This document shows positions 17,576 through 27,497 of a DNA stretch of 56,658 bases, one piece after another. The notes beneath the pieces were generated by a model that had not been told where the DNA came from, did not search any database, and saw nothing but the letters and a program-made list of their open reading frames with translations. The DNA is from an uncultured Prevotellaceae bacterium. GTDB lineage: Bacteria > Bacteroidota > Bacteroidia > Bacteroidales > Bacteroidaceae. Numbering within the stretch: the first letter of the stretch is position 1; every line of letters starts with the position of its first letter. The stretch is from assembly GCA_900317305.1 (NCBI GenBank), contig ONGG01000014.1, forward strand, positions 1 through 56,658. The letters run 5' to 3'. Position numbers and translations under genes: made by a program.

Positions 17576-17634
17576 CGTTTCTTGTTTTTGTATATTGTCT
17601 TAAAGTAGTTGTATTGATGGGGTTGGGGCGATGG

Positions 17635-20286
17635 TTATCTGATCACTTTTTTCTGCCCATTGTGGATATAGATGCCACGGGTGGGGGTGCTCGCCTTGCG
17701 GCCCGTAAGGTCGAAGTAAGGAGCAGTGGCGTCTTGCTGGGTGCGCACGGCTCCTATGCCATCGATGCCATTGGGGTAGGCGAAATGGAAAGTGCGGACC
17801 AGACTGGAGCCGTCGGCATCGGTGGCCTGCACCTCAATGTCAAACCGCTTGGGGGTGGATGCCGTGGGCTCCACGGTGAGCGTATAATGGCCGCTGCTGG
17901 TACTGCCATCTACACCTTCCACAGTGGTGTTGAAGGTGATGGCGGGGTTTTTGTAGCCGGAAAAATAGCTGTTAAGGTCGATGGCGATGATGCCATTCTC
18001 AAGCACGAAGTGGGGCTCGGCCATCCAGTTCAGGTAGTCTTCCAGATCGGTATAGCCGTCACCGTCGGGGTCGGCATTGTGGTTGGGGGAGTCGGGGTCG
18101 GTGCCGTTGAGTTGCTCAAACCAGTTGGGGATGCCGTCTTGGTCGGTGTCCCAGTCGGTGGCACGGGTGGTTTCTACGATATCCAGGCCGTCGAAGCCCT
18201 CTGCGTCCATCTCACGGTCGATGAGTCCTTTCTTCTTGGTGTAGTAGCCCGTGGTCGAGGTGGTGCCGTTGAGGGTCTCGCTCACCATGCGCTGGTCGTG
18301 GTTGATTGCCTCGGGCATGTTGCAGCCTACGTCAGAGAGCACGTTCTTGAAAGCGGTTTCAGCGGTCTCCACTGTGGCATACGAGGGGAAGAAGGGTTCG
18401 CTTGCCCAGGGCTCCCAGGTGAGTTGCTGACCACCAGAGAGTTCGTAGCGGTAGGTCACGCCCTCCTTGTCGTAGGTCAGCGTGCCGTTTTTCTCCTCAC
18501 GGATATTGCCACTCACATAGGCGGCCTGGGTGCCCTTCCCCGTGCCCTCGAACTGGTGGCGCAACAGGTAGTTCTGCGACGATGCCGCTCCTTTCTTGTA
18601 ATAGTTGGCCACGAAGTTGAGCTCATGGGTGCCTCCATCGCTGGTACGGCCTCCCCAGTTGTAGACCACGTTGTTGAAGATGTCGTGATGTCCGTCGTAG
18701 AAGCCGCCTCCGTCAAGACCGCCCGAGATACTCCAGTTGCGGCCTTCGTTATGGGCCAGCAGGTTGTGGTGGAACGACCCTACGGTGCCCTCGGCCTGTC
18801 CGGCACCGATGGTGGCGGCATAGCCATGGCTCACCAACTGTCCCTCCTCGGCATAGTGGCTATGGCCGCAATAGTTCAGGGCCTCTGAGATGAGGGTGCG
18901 CTGCAGCGTCAGGTTCTTGGCGTTGCGGCTCGAGAATCCCTCATCGATGGTCCAGGCGATGGAGCAGTGGTCGATGATGGTGTGGTTGGTGCCGGCGGCA
19001 CCGATGCCGTCGGAGGTGTGGGGGTTGGGACTGCTGCCGTCCCAATCGTCACCGCCGCCGAGATAGAGTCTGATGAATCGGGCCACGTTCTCGCTACCTA
19101 TTCCCAAGGCACTTCCGCGGAAGAGGATACCCCGTCCGGGGGCGGTCTGACCTGCGATGGTGACAAACTTGTCGGAGATAGTGAGGCGGGCTTTCAGATG
19201 GATGACACCGGCCACGTCGAAGACAATGGTGCGTGGTCCTGAAAGTATGGTGGCGCCATAGCGGAAGGTGCCTGGCTGAGGATTGTCGGGGTCATCGTCG
19301 AGCGAGGTGACGTGGTATACGATACCGTCACGCCCGCCAGTGGCGAAGCGCCCATAGCCCTCGGCACCAGGAAAGGCGAGGTGGCGGGGCTTGAAATACC
19401 ATACTTCGCCTTGGTGGATGTTGCCGTCGCCACTTTCCTCGTCCACACGCCAATAGTAGGTGTGGTGGTTGTCGAGCGAGCCGATGTTGTAGGAGGCTTC
19501 GGTCACCGACCCTATCTCGGCGAGATGTTCCTCACTCTCTCCGAAGAAGATGTGGTGTTTCACGGCACCCTCTCCAGCCCGCCATAGCAAGGTGATGCTG
19601 CCGTCATCGGCGGCGGCGTGCAGGTCGCCTTTGGCGGGGTAGGGGTCAAGGGCCACTTTGGTGTTGTCGGCCTCGTTGAAGACCAGGGCGTTGATGGTGA
19701 CGGTGGTCGACCCATAGGTCACTCCTGGGTCGGGGATGGTGACATACGACACCACGATGGTCTGGCCCTCGGTCACATCGAACTCCACATATGACTTGCC
19801 GCTGGCCGACGCGGTAGTCTGGCGGTTGGTCTGCTGCACACCCTCTAACTGTTTCTCGCCGTTCACATACACGTCGATATTGGGGGCGTCAAAACCGTCG
19901 ATGTTGTTGTGGAAGGCTTGCAGTGAGTGGCGGCCAGCCGACAGGCCATTGATGGTGACGTCAAGTTTCACAGCACCCGAGGTGATGTTGCCATGGTCGT
20001 TCTTGTAGGCGATGACGGCATCGCCCACGAGTTTGGCACCATTGGTCACACCTTGTTTCCAGTAGTTCGACATCACGGTCTCGCCCTCGTAGTTTTTGTC
20101 GCAGGCGAGGGTGATGGTCACACCGTCGAAGGTCTCAGTGGCTTCCTCGGTCTCGTTCACAATCCAGGGCTGGTAGCCTTCTTCGAGCCCCTCGCTCTCG
20201 GGGCGGCCGCCTTTGTTGAAGTCAATTTTCTGCGCCATGCCATGAAAGGCAAACAGCATCAGTGTCAGTAATATTAGTCTTCTCAT
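17635..20286 (-). CDS. Pectate lyase (PL1-like) with N-terminal binding and FnIII-like domains
   Basis: This is an 883-residue exported lyase. Order: signal peptide (1-18); a malectin/CBM-like beta-sandwich (about 25-205); a fibronectin III-like domain (about 210-295); a pectate lyase beta-helix (about 300-600) opening with AFPGAEGYGRFATGGRDG and containing HTIIDHCSIAWTIDEGFS; a calcium-binding DWDTDQDGIPNWFE plus DPDGDGYTDLEDY block (about 712-755); and a C-terminal tail YFDLTGRKASTPTRGIYIH like Prevotella sorting tails. It would cleave demethylated polygalacturonate by beta-elimination. The ATG at 20286 is chosen because the signal peptide follows directly; the longer ORF runs into the preceding gene. 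Confidence 0.87.
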   Translation of the reverse strand: MRRLILLTLMLFAFHGMAQKIDFNKGGRPESEGLEEGYQPWIVNETEEATETFDGVTITLACDKNYEGETVMSNYWKQGVTNGAKLVGDAVIAYKNDHGNITSGAVKLDVTINGLSAGRHSLQAFHNNIDGFDAPNIDVYVNGEKQLEGVQQTNRQTTASASGKSYVEFDVTEGQTIVVSYVTIPDPGVTYGSTTVTINALVFNEADNTKVALDPYPAKGDLHAAADDGSITLLWRAGEGAVKHHIFFGESEEHLAEIGSVTEASYNIGSLDNHHTYYWRVDEESGDGNIHQGEVWYFKPRHLAFPGAEGYGRFATGGRDGIVYHVTSLDDDPDNPQPGTFRYGATILSGPRTIVFDVAGVIHLKARLTISDKFVTIAGQTAPGRGILFRGSALGIGSENVARFIRLYLGGGDDWDGSSPNPHTSDGIGAAGTNHTIIDHCSIAWTIDEGFSSRNAKNLTLQRTLISEALNYCGHSHYAEEGQLVSHGYAATIGAGQAEGTVGSFHHNLLAHNEGRNWSISGGLDGGGFYDGHHDIFNNVVYNWGGRTSDGGTHELNFVANYYKKGAASSQNYLLRHQFEGTGKGTQAAYVSGNIREEKNGTLTYDKEGVTYRYELSGGQQLTWEPWASEPFFPSYATVETAETAFKNVLSDVGCNMPEAINHDQRMVSETLNGTTSTTGYYTKKKGLIDREMDAEGFDGLDIVETTRATDWDTDQDGIPNWFEQLNGTDPDSPNHNADPDGDGYTDLEDYLNWMAEPHFVLENGIIAIDLNSYFSGYKNPAITFNTTVEGVDGSTSSGHYTLTVEPTASTPKRFDIEVQATDADGSSLVRTFHFAYPNGIDGIGAVRTQQDATAPYFDLTGRKASTPTRGIYIHNGQKKVIR

Positions 20287-20309
20287 TGTCTTGAAGTAGT
20301 TCGTTTTGT

Positions 20310-23300
20310 TTATTGGGGTTTTGGCCGGAAATGCCGGCGCATCCAGTAGTTGAAGTCGAATCCCACGGTGAGCGAGGCGGGATAAGCCTTGGTGCCGTCG
20401 CTGAGCTTGTAGAGGGGCACAAGGAATTGGGTGAAGGTCACGGTGAGAGGGCCGATGCCGGCCATCACCATCCACTGGGCACCGAAGTTCTGGGTGTGCA
20501 GATGATGGTCCTCGGGCTTGTCCTCACCCCTGTACCGGTATTTGTAGTCACTGCCGCCTACATATAGGCCCAGGCCGGTCTGTATCGACAGTTGGCGACC
20601 GTAGGTCTGCAAGCCTACCATGACGGGAATACGTATGTAGGAAAAAGTAAGATAGTTTTCGCGTAGTGCCTCGTCTTGTGGCTCGAATCTCACGTCATTG
20701 CCTTCTCTCCTCATCACTTGGTCGAGGGCGATGTCGAAGCTGTTGCTCGCGAACTGCAGACCGGCTGAAACACCGGCGATGCCCCGGTACATGTTTCTCG
20801 ACAGTTGCATGAAGGTGAAGCCAAAATCTTGTTTTCTGAACACCCCGTGTCTGATATGGAATCCCGGATGACTGCTGCCCATGATGCTGCTGCTCACCCA
20901 GGAGGGACCAAACCAGAGTGTGGGCCACTGGGGGTCGTAACGCTCCGACTCCTTGTTGTCGTAATAGACATTTCTGAAGGTCAGGGTCGGTGCCAGCAAG
21001 AATATCAAACCACCACCACCCAATTGGTCTTTCTTGTGGGGAAGAGCAGACCGCTCGATGGTGCATCCTAAAGGAATGCTGGTGTTGAGGGTTTTGCTGG
21101 CAGGGTCGAAATCTATCCTTACCTCACCGTAAAGGGTATGGATGGTGGCTTTCACGCGGCCGATAGCCTCAAGGGGCTGAGGGTCGATGACGAGATGGCG
21201 GTAGCCGTGGGTGCCGGGCTTCTGGCGGATGCCGGCGAGCGAGCGGAAGAACCACTCGTCGATCTGCCCAAGCATGAAGTGGTTCTCCGACGACCCTTGA
21301 CGGGGATCCCACTGCTCGGTGAGCGTGGTGGCGCCTTGGGCTATTTGGTAGCCATAGCCGGGAGCCTCGTAGTGGTTGAGCATGCGGAGGAGCAACTCGT
21401 TCTGTCCGTTGTCGGCCAGCACGCGAAAGAGGTAGCGGTTGCCCACATCGCCGGTGGTCAGGCGGTCGCCGTGGGCGTGGATGTCGTTGATGAGGCTCTG
21501 CAGCACGGCGTCCTTGTGCTCGCCGGTGATGCCGAGGAACAGTGGCAGGGCATTGCTCGTCTGACTGCCCGTGCCATAATAGCAGGAGTCGGGATGGTAG
21601 AAATGGCGGTTGAACGAGGCCACCACCTTGTCGCAAAGGTCCTTGTATTTTTGCTCGTCGGTGTGACGACCGGTCATACGGGCTGCCTCGGTAATGAGTT
21701 GCAAGTCGTAGATGTAGTGGGCGGTGGCCACTAAGGGCACGGGGGTGTTGCGTGAGAATCCGGCACGCCACGGACCATAGTCATACCAGTCGCCCAGGCC
21801 ATGGCTCACGATGCCGTCGTCAGAACGGCTGGTGAGGTAGTCCACATAGCGGCGCATCGGCTCGTAGTTGTCGGTGATGAGGGTGCTGTCGCCATACATG
21901 TCATAGTACATAAAGGGGAGAATCACCAGGGTGGAGCCCCATTCGGGGGAGTCATCAAAGAGATTGCCGAACGACACATACTGGGGTGCGGTGGTAGGCA
22001 CCATGCCGTTGGGCTTCTGGGTGTCCACTATGTCGCGGATAATCTTGGGCACCAGGGTGGTCATGTCGTAGTTGTAGAAGAGCGACGGACCCACAAGGTG
22101 ATCTTGCTCCAGCCAACCCAGTTTCTCGCGGTGCGGACAGTCGGTGAGCACGGCCTGCATGTTGCTTCGTTCGGCGCGCTCTATCAACCGGTGGGTCTTC
22201 GTCATCAACTCGTTGTCGCACCAGAAGGTGGAGGTCTCGGGGGTGGAGTTGTAAATGAAGCAACTCTTCAAGTCGTGGACGACCGGCAGACCATCGGGAT
22301 TGGCCTGCTTTTCCATCACGGCTCCCTCTACCTGGATGTAGCGGAAACCATAGTAGGAGAACCGGGGATGCCATGTCTCCTTTCCGTCACCTTTCAAAGT
22401 GTACTCGTAATAATGCTGGCGACCCGTTTGGCTTTGGTCGCACACGCCCTGTGGGGTGAGGCGTTCAGAGACGAGCATCGTCACCTTCTGCCCACGCTTG
22501 CCCGAGACGGTGATGGAGGGGAATCCGGCGAGGTTCTGCCCCATGTCGCAGACGAAGGCGGATGCGTCTACCTGACGCTTGCTCTTGCGAGAGGCCGATT
22601 CGAGCGAGTCCTTGTCGATAAGGCGCACCGACTGGACGGCGAAACGCTCCATGATGCTCACAGGCGAGGCGGTCTCGGGATACAACTGTCCCTCAGGACC
22701 TTCCACCACCACGGCTTTTTCCCACTTGCTGTCGTCGAATTCGGGTTCAAGACATCCCTCCTGCTCCAATCGGGCATCATACGACTCACCGCCATAGATG
22801 CTGTTGAACGTGATGGGACTCTTGCACCAATGCCAACTGTCATCGCTCACCACATGCTCAGTGGTACCGTCGTCGTAAGTGATGTCCATCCGCAGGAACA
22901 GTTGCGGTGGACCGAAACTGGTCTGCAACTTGCTGTAGCGGTTGCCGCGCTGTACATTGAAGAAGCCGTTGCCCAACAGCACTGCCACGGCATTGTCGCC
23001 CTCGCGCAAGAGTTTGGTCACGTCGTAGGTGTTGTAGTACACCGTACGGCTGTATTCGCTCCATAGTGGGGCAAATTCGCTGTTGCCCACACGCCGCCCG
23101 TTGATGCTCATCTCGTAGTGGCCCAGACCGCAGACATAGACCACGGCATCAGTGATGGCATGGCTGGCACGGAATCCCTTGCGCAGGATGATGCTGCGCG
23201 AGGAGAGACTGTCCACCTGGTCCCACTGCGTGAGAAAAGTGTCTTTCTTGAACACCTCGTTGCTCCACCGGCCGGTGGGGATATGGGCATCGCGCTTGCT

Positions 23301-23789
23301 GATGGCGCCGATCCACTGGGGGGTGGAGATGGGGGCTTGCCGGTTGGTAGGGAGAACGCGCAGGTCGGCAGGCACCACGCGGAGCGTCTGCTCCTGACTC
23401 CAGTCCGACCATTCCAGCATGTCGCTTCCTCTGGTCTTTCCTTTGCCTTTCTTCTCTTGGCCCTGGCCAGCTATTCTCACGTGCCAGGTATAGCCGTAAA
23501 CATTGGGTGCCAGATGGGGCAGTGATATCAGTTGGCTCTCGGCAGAGTGTACCACACCGCTGTCATAGATGAGCTGTCTGGTGATGCGCTCATGCACTTC
23601 TATCTGATAGGCTTCCTGATTGATGGGCCAGCCCATCCTCTCGATATATTGCCATCCCACCCTCGCCTTGTCGGCAACGATGGCCATAGCGCCTTTCTGG
23701 TGGTTGCAGCTGGTCCGCGTCACCACCAGTTTGGCCGATGTGGCCATACAGGCGGTTAACAAGAGGCTTAGTGTGAGCAGTCTTTTCAT
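20310..23789 (-). CDS. GH78 alpha-L-rhamnosidase fused to a C-terminal beta-barrel-like domain
   Basis: This is a 1159-residue protein. After a signal peptide (1-19) come GH78 N-terminal beta domains (about 150-480), including GLGHYEMSINGRRVG, then the (alpha/alpha)6 catalytic domain (about 500-850) with TDCPHREKLGWLEQ near 548, and the GH78 C-terminal sandwich (about 860-915). From about residue 920 to the end the sequence changes to alternating amphipathic strands (LIFLLAPTLTF, IRIPVMVGLQTYG, LSIQTGLGLYVGGSD, ASLTVGFDFNYW) typical of small Bacteroidota outer-membrane beta-barrels. GH78 enzymes normally end near residue 900. The frame is continuous. The fusion would fix rhamnosidase to the outer membrane. 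Confidence 0.82.
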   Translation of the reverse strand: MKRLLTLSLLLTACMATSAKLVVTRTSCNHQKGAMAIVADKARVGWQYIERMGWPINQEAYQIEVHERITRQLIYDSGVVHSAESQLISLPHLAPNVYGYTWHVRIAGQGQEKKGKGKTRGSDMLEWSDWSQEQTLRVVPADLRVLPTNRQAPISTPQWIGAISKRDAHIPTGRWSNEVFKKDTFLTQWDQVDSLSSRSIILRKGFRASHAITDAVVYVCGLGHYEMSINGRRVGNSEFAPLWSEYSRTVYYNTYDVTKLLREGDNAVAVLLGNGFFNVQRGNRYSKLQTSFGPPQLFLRMDITYDDGTTEHVVSDDSWHWCKSPITFNSIYGGESYDARLEQEGCLEPEFDDSKWEKAVVVEGPEGQLYPETASPVSIMERFAVQSVRLIDKDSLESASRKSKRQVDASAFVCDMGQNLAGFPSITVSGKRGQKVTMLVSERLTPQGVCDQSQTGRQHYYEYTLKGDGKETWHPRFSYYGFRYIQVEGAVMEKQANPDGLPVVHDLKSCFIYNSTPETSTFWCDNELMTKTHRLIERAERSNMQAVLTDCPHREKLGWLEQDHLVGPSLFYNYDMTTLVPKIIRDIVDTQKPNGMVPTTAPQYVSFGNLFDDSPEWGSTLVILPFMYYDMYGDSTLITDNYEPMRRYVDYLTSRSDDGIVSHGLGDWYDYGPWRAGFSRNTPVPLVATAHYIYDLQLITEAARMTGRHTDEQKYKDLCDKVVASFNRHFYHPDSCYYGTGSQTSNALPLFLGITGEHKDAVLQSLINDIHAHGDRLTTGDVGNRYLFRVLADNGQNELLLRMLNHYEAPGYGYQIAQGATTLTEQWDPRQGSSENHFMLGQIDEWFFRSLAGIRQKPGTHGYRHLVIDPQPLEAIGRVKATIHTLYGEVRIDFDPASKTLNTSIPLGCTIERSALPHKKDQLGGGGLIFLLAPTLTFRNVYYDNKESERYDPQWPTLWFGPSWVSSSIMGSSHPGFHIRHGVFRKQDFGFTFMQLSRNMYRGIAGVSAGLQFASNSFDIALDQVMRREGNDVRFEPQDEALRENYLTFSYIRIPVMVGLQTYGRQLSIQTGLGLYVGGSDYKYRYRGEDKPEDHHLHTQNFGAQWMVMAGIGPLTVTFTQFLVPLYKLSDGTKAYPASLTVGFDFNYWMRRHFRPKPQ

Positions 23790-23810
23790 ATTTCCTTGTT
23801 GAATAGAGGG

Positions 23811-26036
23811 TTAGGGAATGATCCTTGAGGTGATAATACCTCGGTTGATGGCGCCTTCCACCACACGGCCTCCGCTGGCATGCATGCGGAAGGTGACATT
23901 CCATTCCTTGGGCCAGGCGGGGAAGAGCAGCAATTCTCCCTCAGGGGTCTCCTGAAGCAACATCTCCTGCACACCAATCATCGCCGAACCACCACGGTTC
24001 AAGTCGGGTGCCCAGTCGAAACCGGGTTCCCAGAACGTGGGGAAACGGTAGGGGCCGTCGGCGAACTTCTCCACACAGAGTCGATGGGCCTCATCGGTGA
24101 GACCGAGGCAGGCAGCCCAGATGTTGTCTTGCTTCCATCCCTTGCTGCTGCGCATGGCCACGGCATGGGGGTCTTTCAGGTAGGTGTTGCGGGCAATTTG
24201 CAGGTGTGGGCGCCCCAGTCCGTAGATACGCCAGGGGAAGACGGGATAGAGTTGGGGAGTCTCCACATTCTGTATGCGGCTCCATGCCACGGCAGGGGCG
24301 ATACAGGTGTCGCCGTCAATCACGCGCAGCGGGATGTCGGGGATGCGTGAGAGGGGCAACGTGGAGTCGCCGAGTGCCATACTCACACTGCGGAGGGCGG
24401 CCACCGTACTCGACGGGTTGTAGGCCATCTTGTAGGTCTCGCATCCCGAACCAGGATAGATTACCAGGCGGCCGGAGTCGGTAAGGGCCTTGCTGCCCAT
24501 TTTCTTGGCTAGGTATTGGTAGTGCTCATCGAAGAAGCGCAGGCTTTGTGTGATTAGTGGGCGGTATCGGTCGAGGTCGAAATCCGGCACACCGGTTTTG
24601 ATGCGTGGGGAGGATATGGACTGGTATTGATGGGCCTCAAGGGCCATCATACAGAACTCGAGCACAGTGTCCCACTCGTATTCCAGCCAGGCGTTGCGCT
24701 CCAGACCATAGTCCATGCCCTCGGCATGCTTGCCATACTCAGCAGGATTGGGCAAACCGAAGTTCTCTATCTGTTCACCAAACGAGGCGCCATCGTGCCC
24801 CCAATAGTGACGGGTGCGCGCCACGGCGGTGGGCAGCATGCGCAGGTAGGTCTCTAGTTGCGATGCCATCAGGTCGGTGTCGCCGCTCTTCAGCATGGGC
24901 CAGTAGACCAGACGCTGGTTCTGGGCGGTCATGGTGCCGCCGCCCCATTTGCGGTAGTCGGGGGTATAGGCGTTGGTAGGACTGCCGTCGGCAGCGGGCG
25001 CTTCCACATACATGGGGTCGAAGGTAAACAATCCGCCATTGAACTTCGAGGGCCACTGTCCGTAGGCGTTGCAACCGAGCATATAGCGGAAAAGGTCGTA
25101 GTTGCGGGCTATGCGGGTGACATCGGCATTGGTGCCGTCGGACTGTATCCAACTGCGTTGCCAATATTGGTGCCACCACTGTTGGCTACGCCTCATCGAC
25201 TCGCTGGCCGTCTTGGGCATCGTGAACGATGCTCCCTCACCATTGTCGGGCACAATGCGCACCACACTGTGGCGCAGGTTACCGCATCGGTAGTTCCATG
25301 CCCGGTAGTCGGTGGCGGCATAACGCCCCTCGGTGGTGCCGTCGAAGGTAAACCCGTCGGCTTCGGTCACCACGCTCATCCGCCTTCCACCAATGGGGTT
25401 ATAGAGGCTGTCTTTCAACGCCTCGATATGCTCGTAGGCCACGGTGAAGTCGAAGATGGTCTCCTTCGTATTCTGATGGGTGGCGACGAGTCGGTGCGCA
25501 CTGCTCTCGATATGGTCGGCCTGGGTCATGCAGTTTTTTGGAACAAGCCATTTCCATGATGATTGCTGGCATTCGGCCTTGGTGAGCGGACGGTCTTGGT
25601 AGCGCCAGTTCTCATAACTGAGCGTGGCCTCACGTTTTTGCCGCGAACGGATGTCGAGGTAGACGCAGGGGGCAAAGACATCGGCCCAGATGACGATTTG
25701 CATGCCACCCCCTGTGACTTCCACATAGCCGCCATCAAGACGGAGTGTCTGGCGGAAGTCGCTGCCGCCAAAGGGGTTGCCTTCGAGATGCAACCGCCAT
25801 CGGCCGACTTTCAATAGGGTGTTGTTGGCATCAAACCACCCACTCTGCGAGACGTACCACAGCAGGTCGCCGTTCTCCACCCACACGTTCATGCCGATAT
25901 CATGGCCTCCACAGGGCATCGACTCGCTCGAGTTCTTGCTCTGCGTGGTCCATACATAATCGTGGGGCACATAGTCGGCGGCATGTAGCATGGCCGACAG
26001 CACTAAGGCTGAAAGTAAGGATAATGCTCTGGTCAT
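23811..26036 (-). CDS. DUF5703/GH95-like glycosidase
   Basis: This is a 741-residue exported protein (signal peptide 1-19). The N-terminal beta domain (about 25-290) has VWTTQSKNSSESMPCGGHDIGMNVW, the DUF5703 signature, and the rest is an (alpha/alpha)6-type domain (about 300-680) with SKFNGGLFTFD, followed by a small C-terminal sandwich with LLLFPAWPKEW. The architecture resembles GH95 alpha-fucosidases/galactosidases. The substrate is not established for DUF5703 proteins; location between GH78 and an acetylesterase suggests a terminal sugar of rhamnogalacturonan side chains. Confidence 0.75.
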   Translation of the reverse strand: MTRALSLLSALVLSAMLHAADYVPHDYVWTTQSKNSSESMPCGGHDIGMNVWVENGDLLWYVSQSGWFDANNTLLKVGRWRLHLEGNPFGGSDFRQTLRLDGGYVEVTGGGMQIVIWADVFAPCVYLDIRSRQKREATLSYENWRYQDRPLTKAECQQSSWKWLVPKNCMTQADHIESSAHRLVATHQNTKETIFDFTVAYEHIEALKDSLYNPIGGRRMSVVTEADGFTFDGTTEGRYAATDYRAWNYRCGNLRHSVVRIVPDNGEGASFTMPKTASESMRRSQQWWHQYWQRSWIQSDGTNADVTRIARNYDLFRYMLGCNAYGQWPSKFNGGLFTFDPMYVEAPAADGSPTNAYTPDYRKWGGGTMTAQNQRLVYWPMLKSGDTDLMASQLETYLRMLPTAVARTRHYWGHDGASFGEQIENFGLPNPAEYGKHAEGMDYGLERNAWLEYEWDTVLEFCMMALEAHQYQSISSPRIKTGVPDFDLDRYRPLITQSLRFFDEHYQYLAKKMGSKALTDSGRLVIYPGSGCETYKMAYNPSSTVAALRSVSMALGDSTLPLSRIPDIPLRVIDGDTCIAPAVAWSRIQNVETPQLYPVFPWRIYGLGRPHLQIARNTYLKDPHAVAMRSSKGWKQDNIWAACLGLTDEAHRLCVEKFADGPYRFPTFWEPGFDWAPDLNRGGSAMIGVQEMLLQETPEGELLLFPAWPKEWNVTFRMHASGGRVVEGAINRGIITSRIIP

Positions 26037-26088
26037 AAATGGGTGGCTTTGCTGTGAGATGTTGTCGTGGATGGCTGGATGTGGATGT

Positions 26089-27489
26089 TTACCAGTCGTC
26101 GGTGCGGAATGAACTGACGGGCAGACCGTCGTGCATCAGGTCGCCCTCCACCCAGTCGCGGAAGGCATAGCGCACGGCAACGGGGGCTTTTACCTTGTCG
26201 CTGTGCACGTAGACGCGGTTGCGCGATACCCAGGCCTCAGCAGGGTAGAACACCCTGTCGGCACCGGCTATCTCAAAGTTCTGACTCTTCGGACCATGCT
26301 CGAAGTATACCCACTCCTTGCTTCGGTCGAAAGACACTACAGCCGTATTGTTTTGGAAGGTTACCTCTTTGTAGGTGGCAAAGTCGGGCAAGCCCTTTTG
26401 CTCATAGGTGTTGCTGAGTGCCAGGAGTGCCAACCGCTCTCCTGCCTGGCGCTTCTTCCTGGGATGAATGCCATACTCCAGTCCGGCATCCATCAGCACG
26501 GCCATCCGGGCATTGTCGATTATGGTCTCTGCCTTGGCCTGCTGCTCACGCAGATATTGACTGTTTTCCCATCCTATCAGCGAGTAGTCGTAAGGTGCGA
26601 TCTGACAATAGTAGAAGGGAAAATTGCCCTGTTTCCAATCGCTGCGCCATCCTTCCACCATGGCTTTCATCAGTGTGGCATAGTAATCATAGCGTGGAAT
26701 GTTATCCTCGCCTTGATACCAGATGACTCCTCGCATGGTGTAGCCAACCAGTGGCTTCAGTTGTCCATTATACAATGCTGTGGGACAGCGTTGCTGGAGT
26801 TTCTCCACATCTGCTTCAGTCACATGTTGGTTCACTTTGGGGAATGCCTTCAGCCAGTCGGGGTGCATCCAAGCCTCGCAGGCCGAACCTCCCCACGAAG
26901 TACAGATAAGTCCTACCGGAACATCCAGTACCTGGCGCAGGGCACGGCCAAAATAGTAGGCTGTGGCAGAGAATTCGCGCACACTGGCACTATTGGCTTC
27001 ATTCCATTGTCCCGTGACATCTTGCTCGGGGGTCAACGAGGCATGGCGTTTTACGGTGAAAAGCCGCAGGTTGGCATCCTTGCAACGCAACAGCTCCTCT
27101 GTGGTTCCCTCCACGGGTTGCTGCTTGAAGCCTTTCATCTGCATCTCCATGTTCGACTGGCCCGAGCATATCCATACCTCGCCTATCATGACGTTGTTCA
27201 GTTGCACATAGTCTTGGTCCTTGAACCCGATGAAATAGGGGCCTCCAGCCTCAGGTGTCTTCACCTTCAGACTAAACAAACCATCCTTGCGGGCTGTGAC
27301 CATAAAGCTTTTCTTGTCCCATGACGTGCTGATGCTCACCTTCTTGCCTGGCTCGGCCCATCCCCACAGGTTGCACTCCGACTGTTGCTGCAGCACCATG
27401 CCGTCAGAGAAAAACTGTGGCAGGCGGACTTTCGCACTCATGGTGAGTGTGGAAAGACCAATAAACAATGACAATACGATTCTTCTCAT
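26089..27489 (-). CDS. SGNH-type carbohydrate acetylesterase (sialate O-acetylesterase-like)
   Basis: This is a 466-residue exported esterase. The signal peptide (1-18) is followed by a beta-sandwich (20-100) with FFSDGMVLQQ, then the SGNH hydrolase domain with the nucleophile block ICSGQSNMEM, the VIWYQGEDN block, and a late YGIHPRKK carrying the probable catalytic histidine. Such enzymes remove O-acetyl groups from plant or host glycans; in this operon pectic acetyl groups are the likely target. The naming as sialate esterase reflects family history, not evidence for sialic acid. The stop is eight bases from the GH106 side, in the same operon. Confidence 0.85.
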   Translation of the reverse strand: MRRIVLSLFIGLSTLTMSAKVRLPQFFSDGMVLQQQSECNLWGWAEPGKKVSISTSWDKKSFMVTARKDGLFSLKVKTPEAGGPYFIGFKDQDYVQLNNVMIGEVWICSGQSNMEMQMKGFKQQPVEGTTEELLRCKDANLRLFTVKRHASLTPEQDVTGQWNEANSASVREFSATAYYFGRALRQVLDVPVGLICTSWGGSACEAWMHPDWLKAFPKVNQHVTEADVEKLQQRCPTALYNGQLKPLVGYTMRGVIWYQGEDNIPRYDYYATLMKAMVEGWRSDWKQGNFPFYYCQIAPYDYSLIGWENSQYLREQQAKAETIIDNARMAVLMDAGLEYGIHPRKKRQAGERLALLALSNTYEQKGLPDFATYKEVTFQNNTAVVSFDRSKEWVYFEHGPKSQNFEIAGADRVFYPAEAWVSRNRVYVHSDKVKAPVAVRYAFRDWVEGDLMHDGLPVSSFRTDDW

Positions 27490-27497
27490 ATAGTTTA

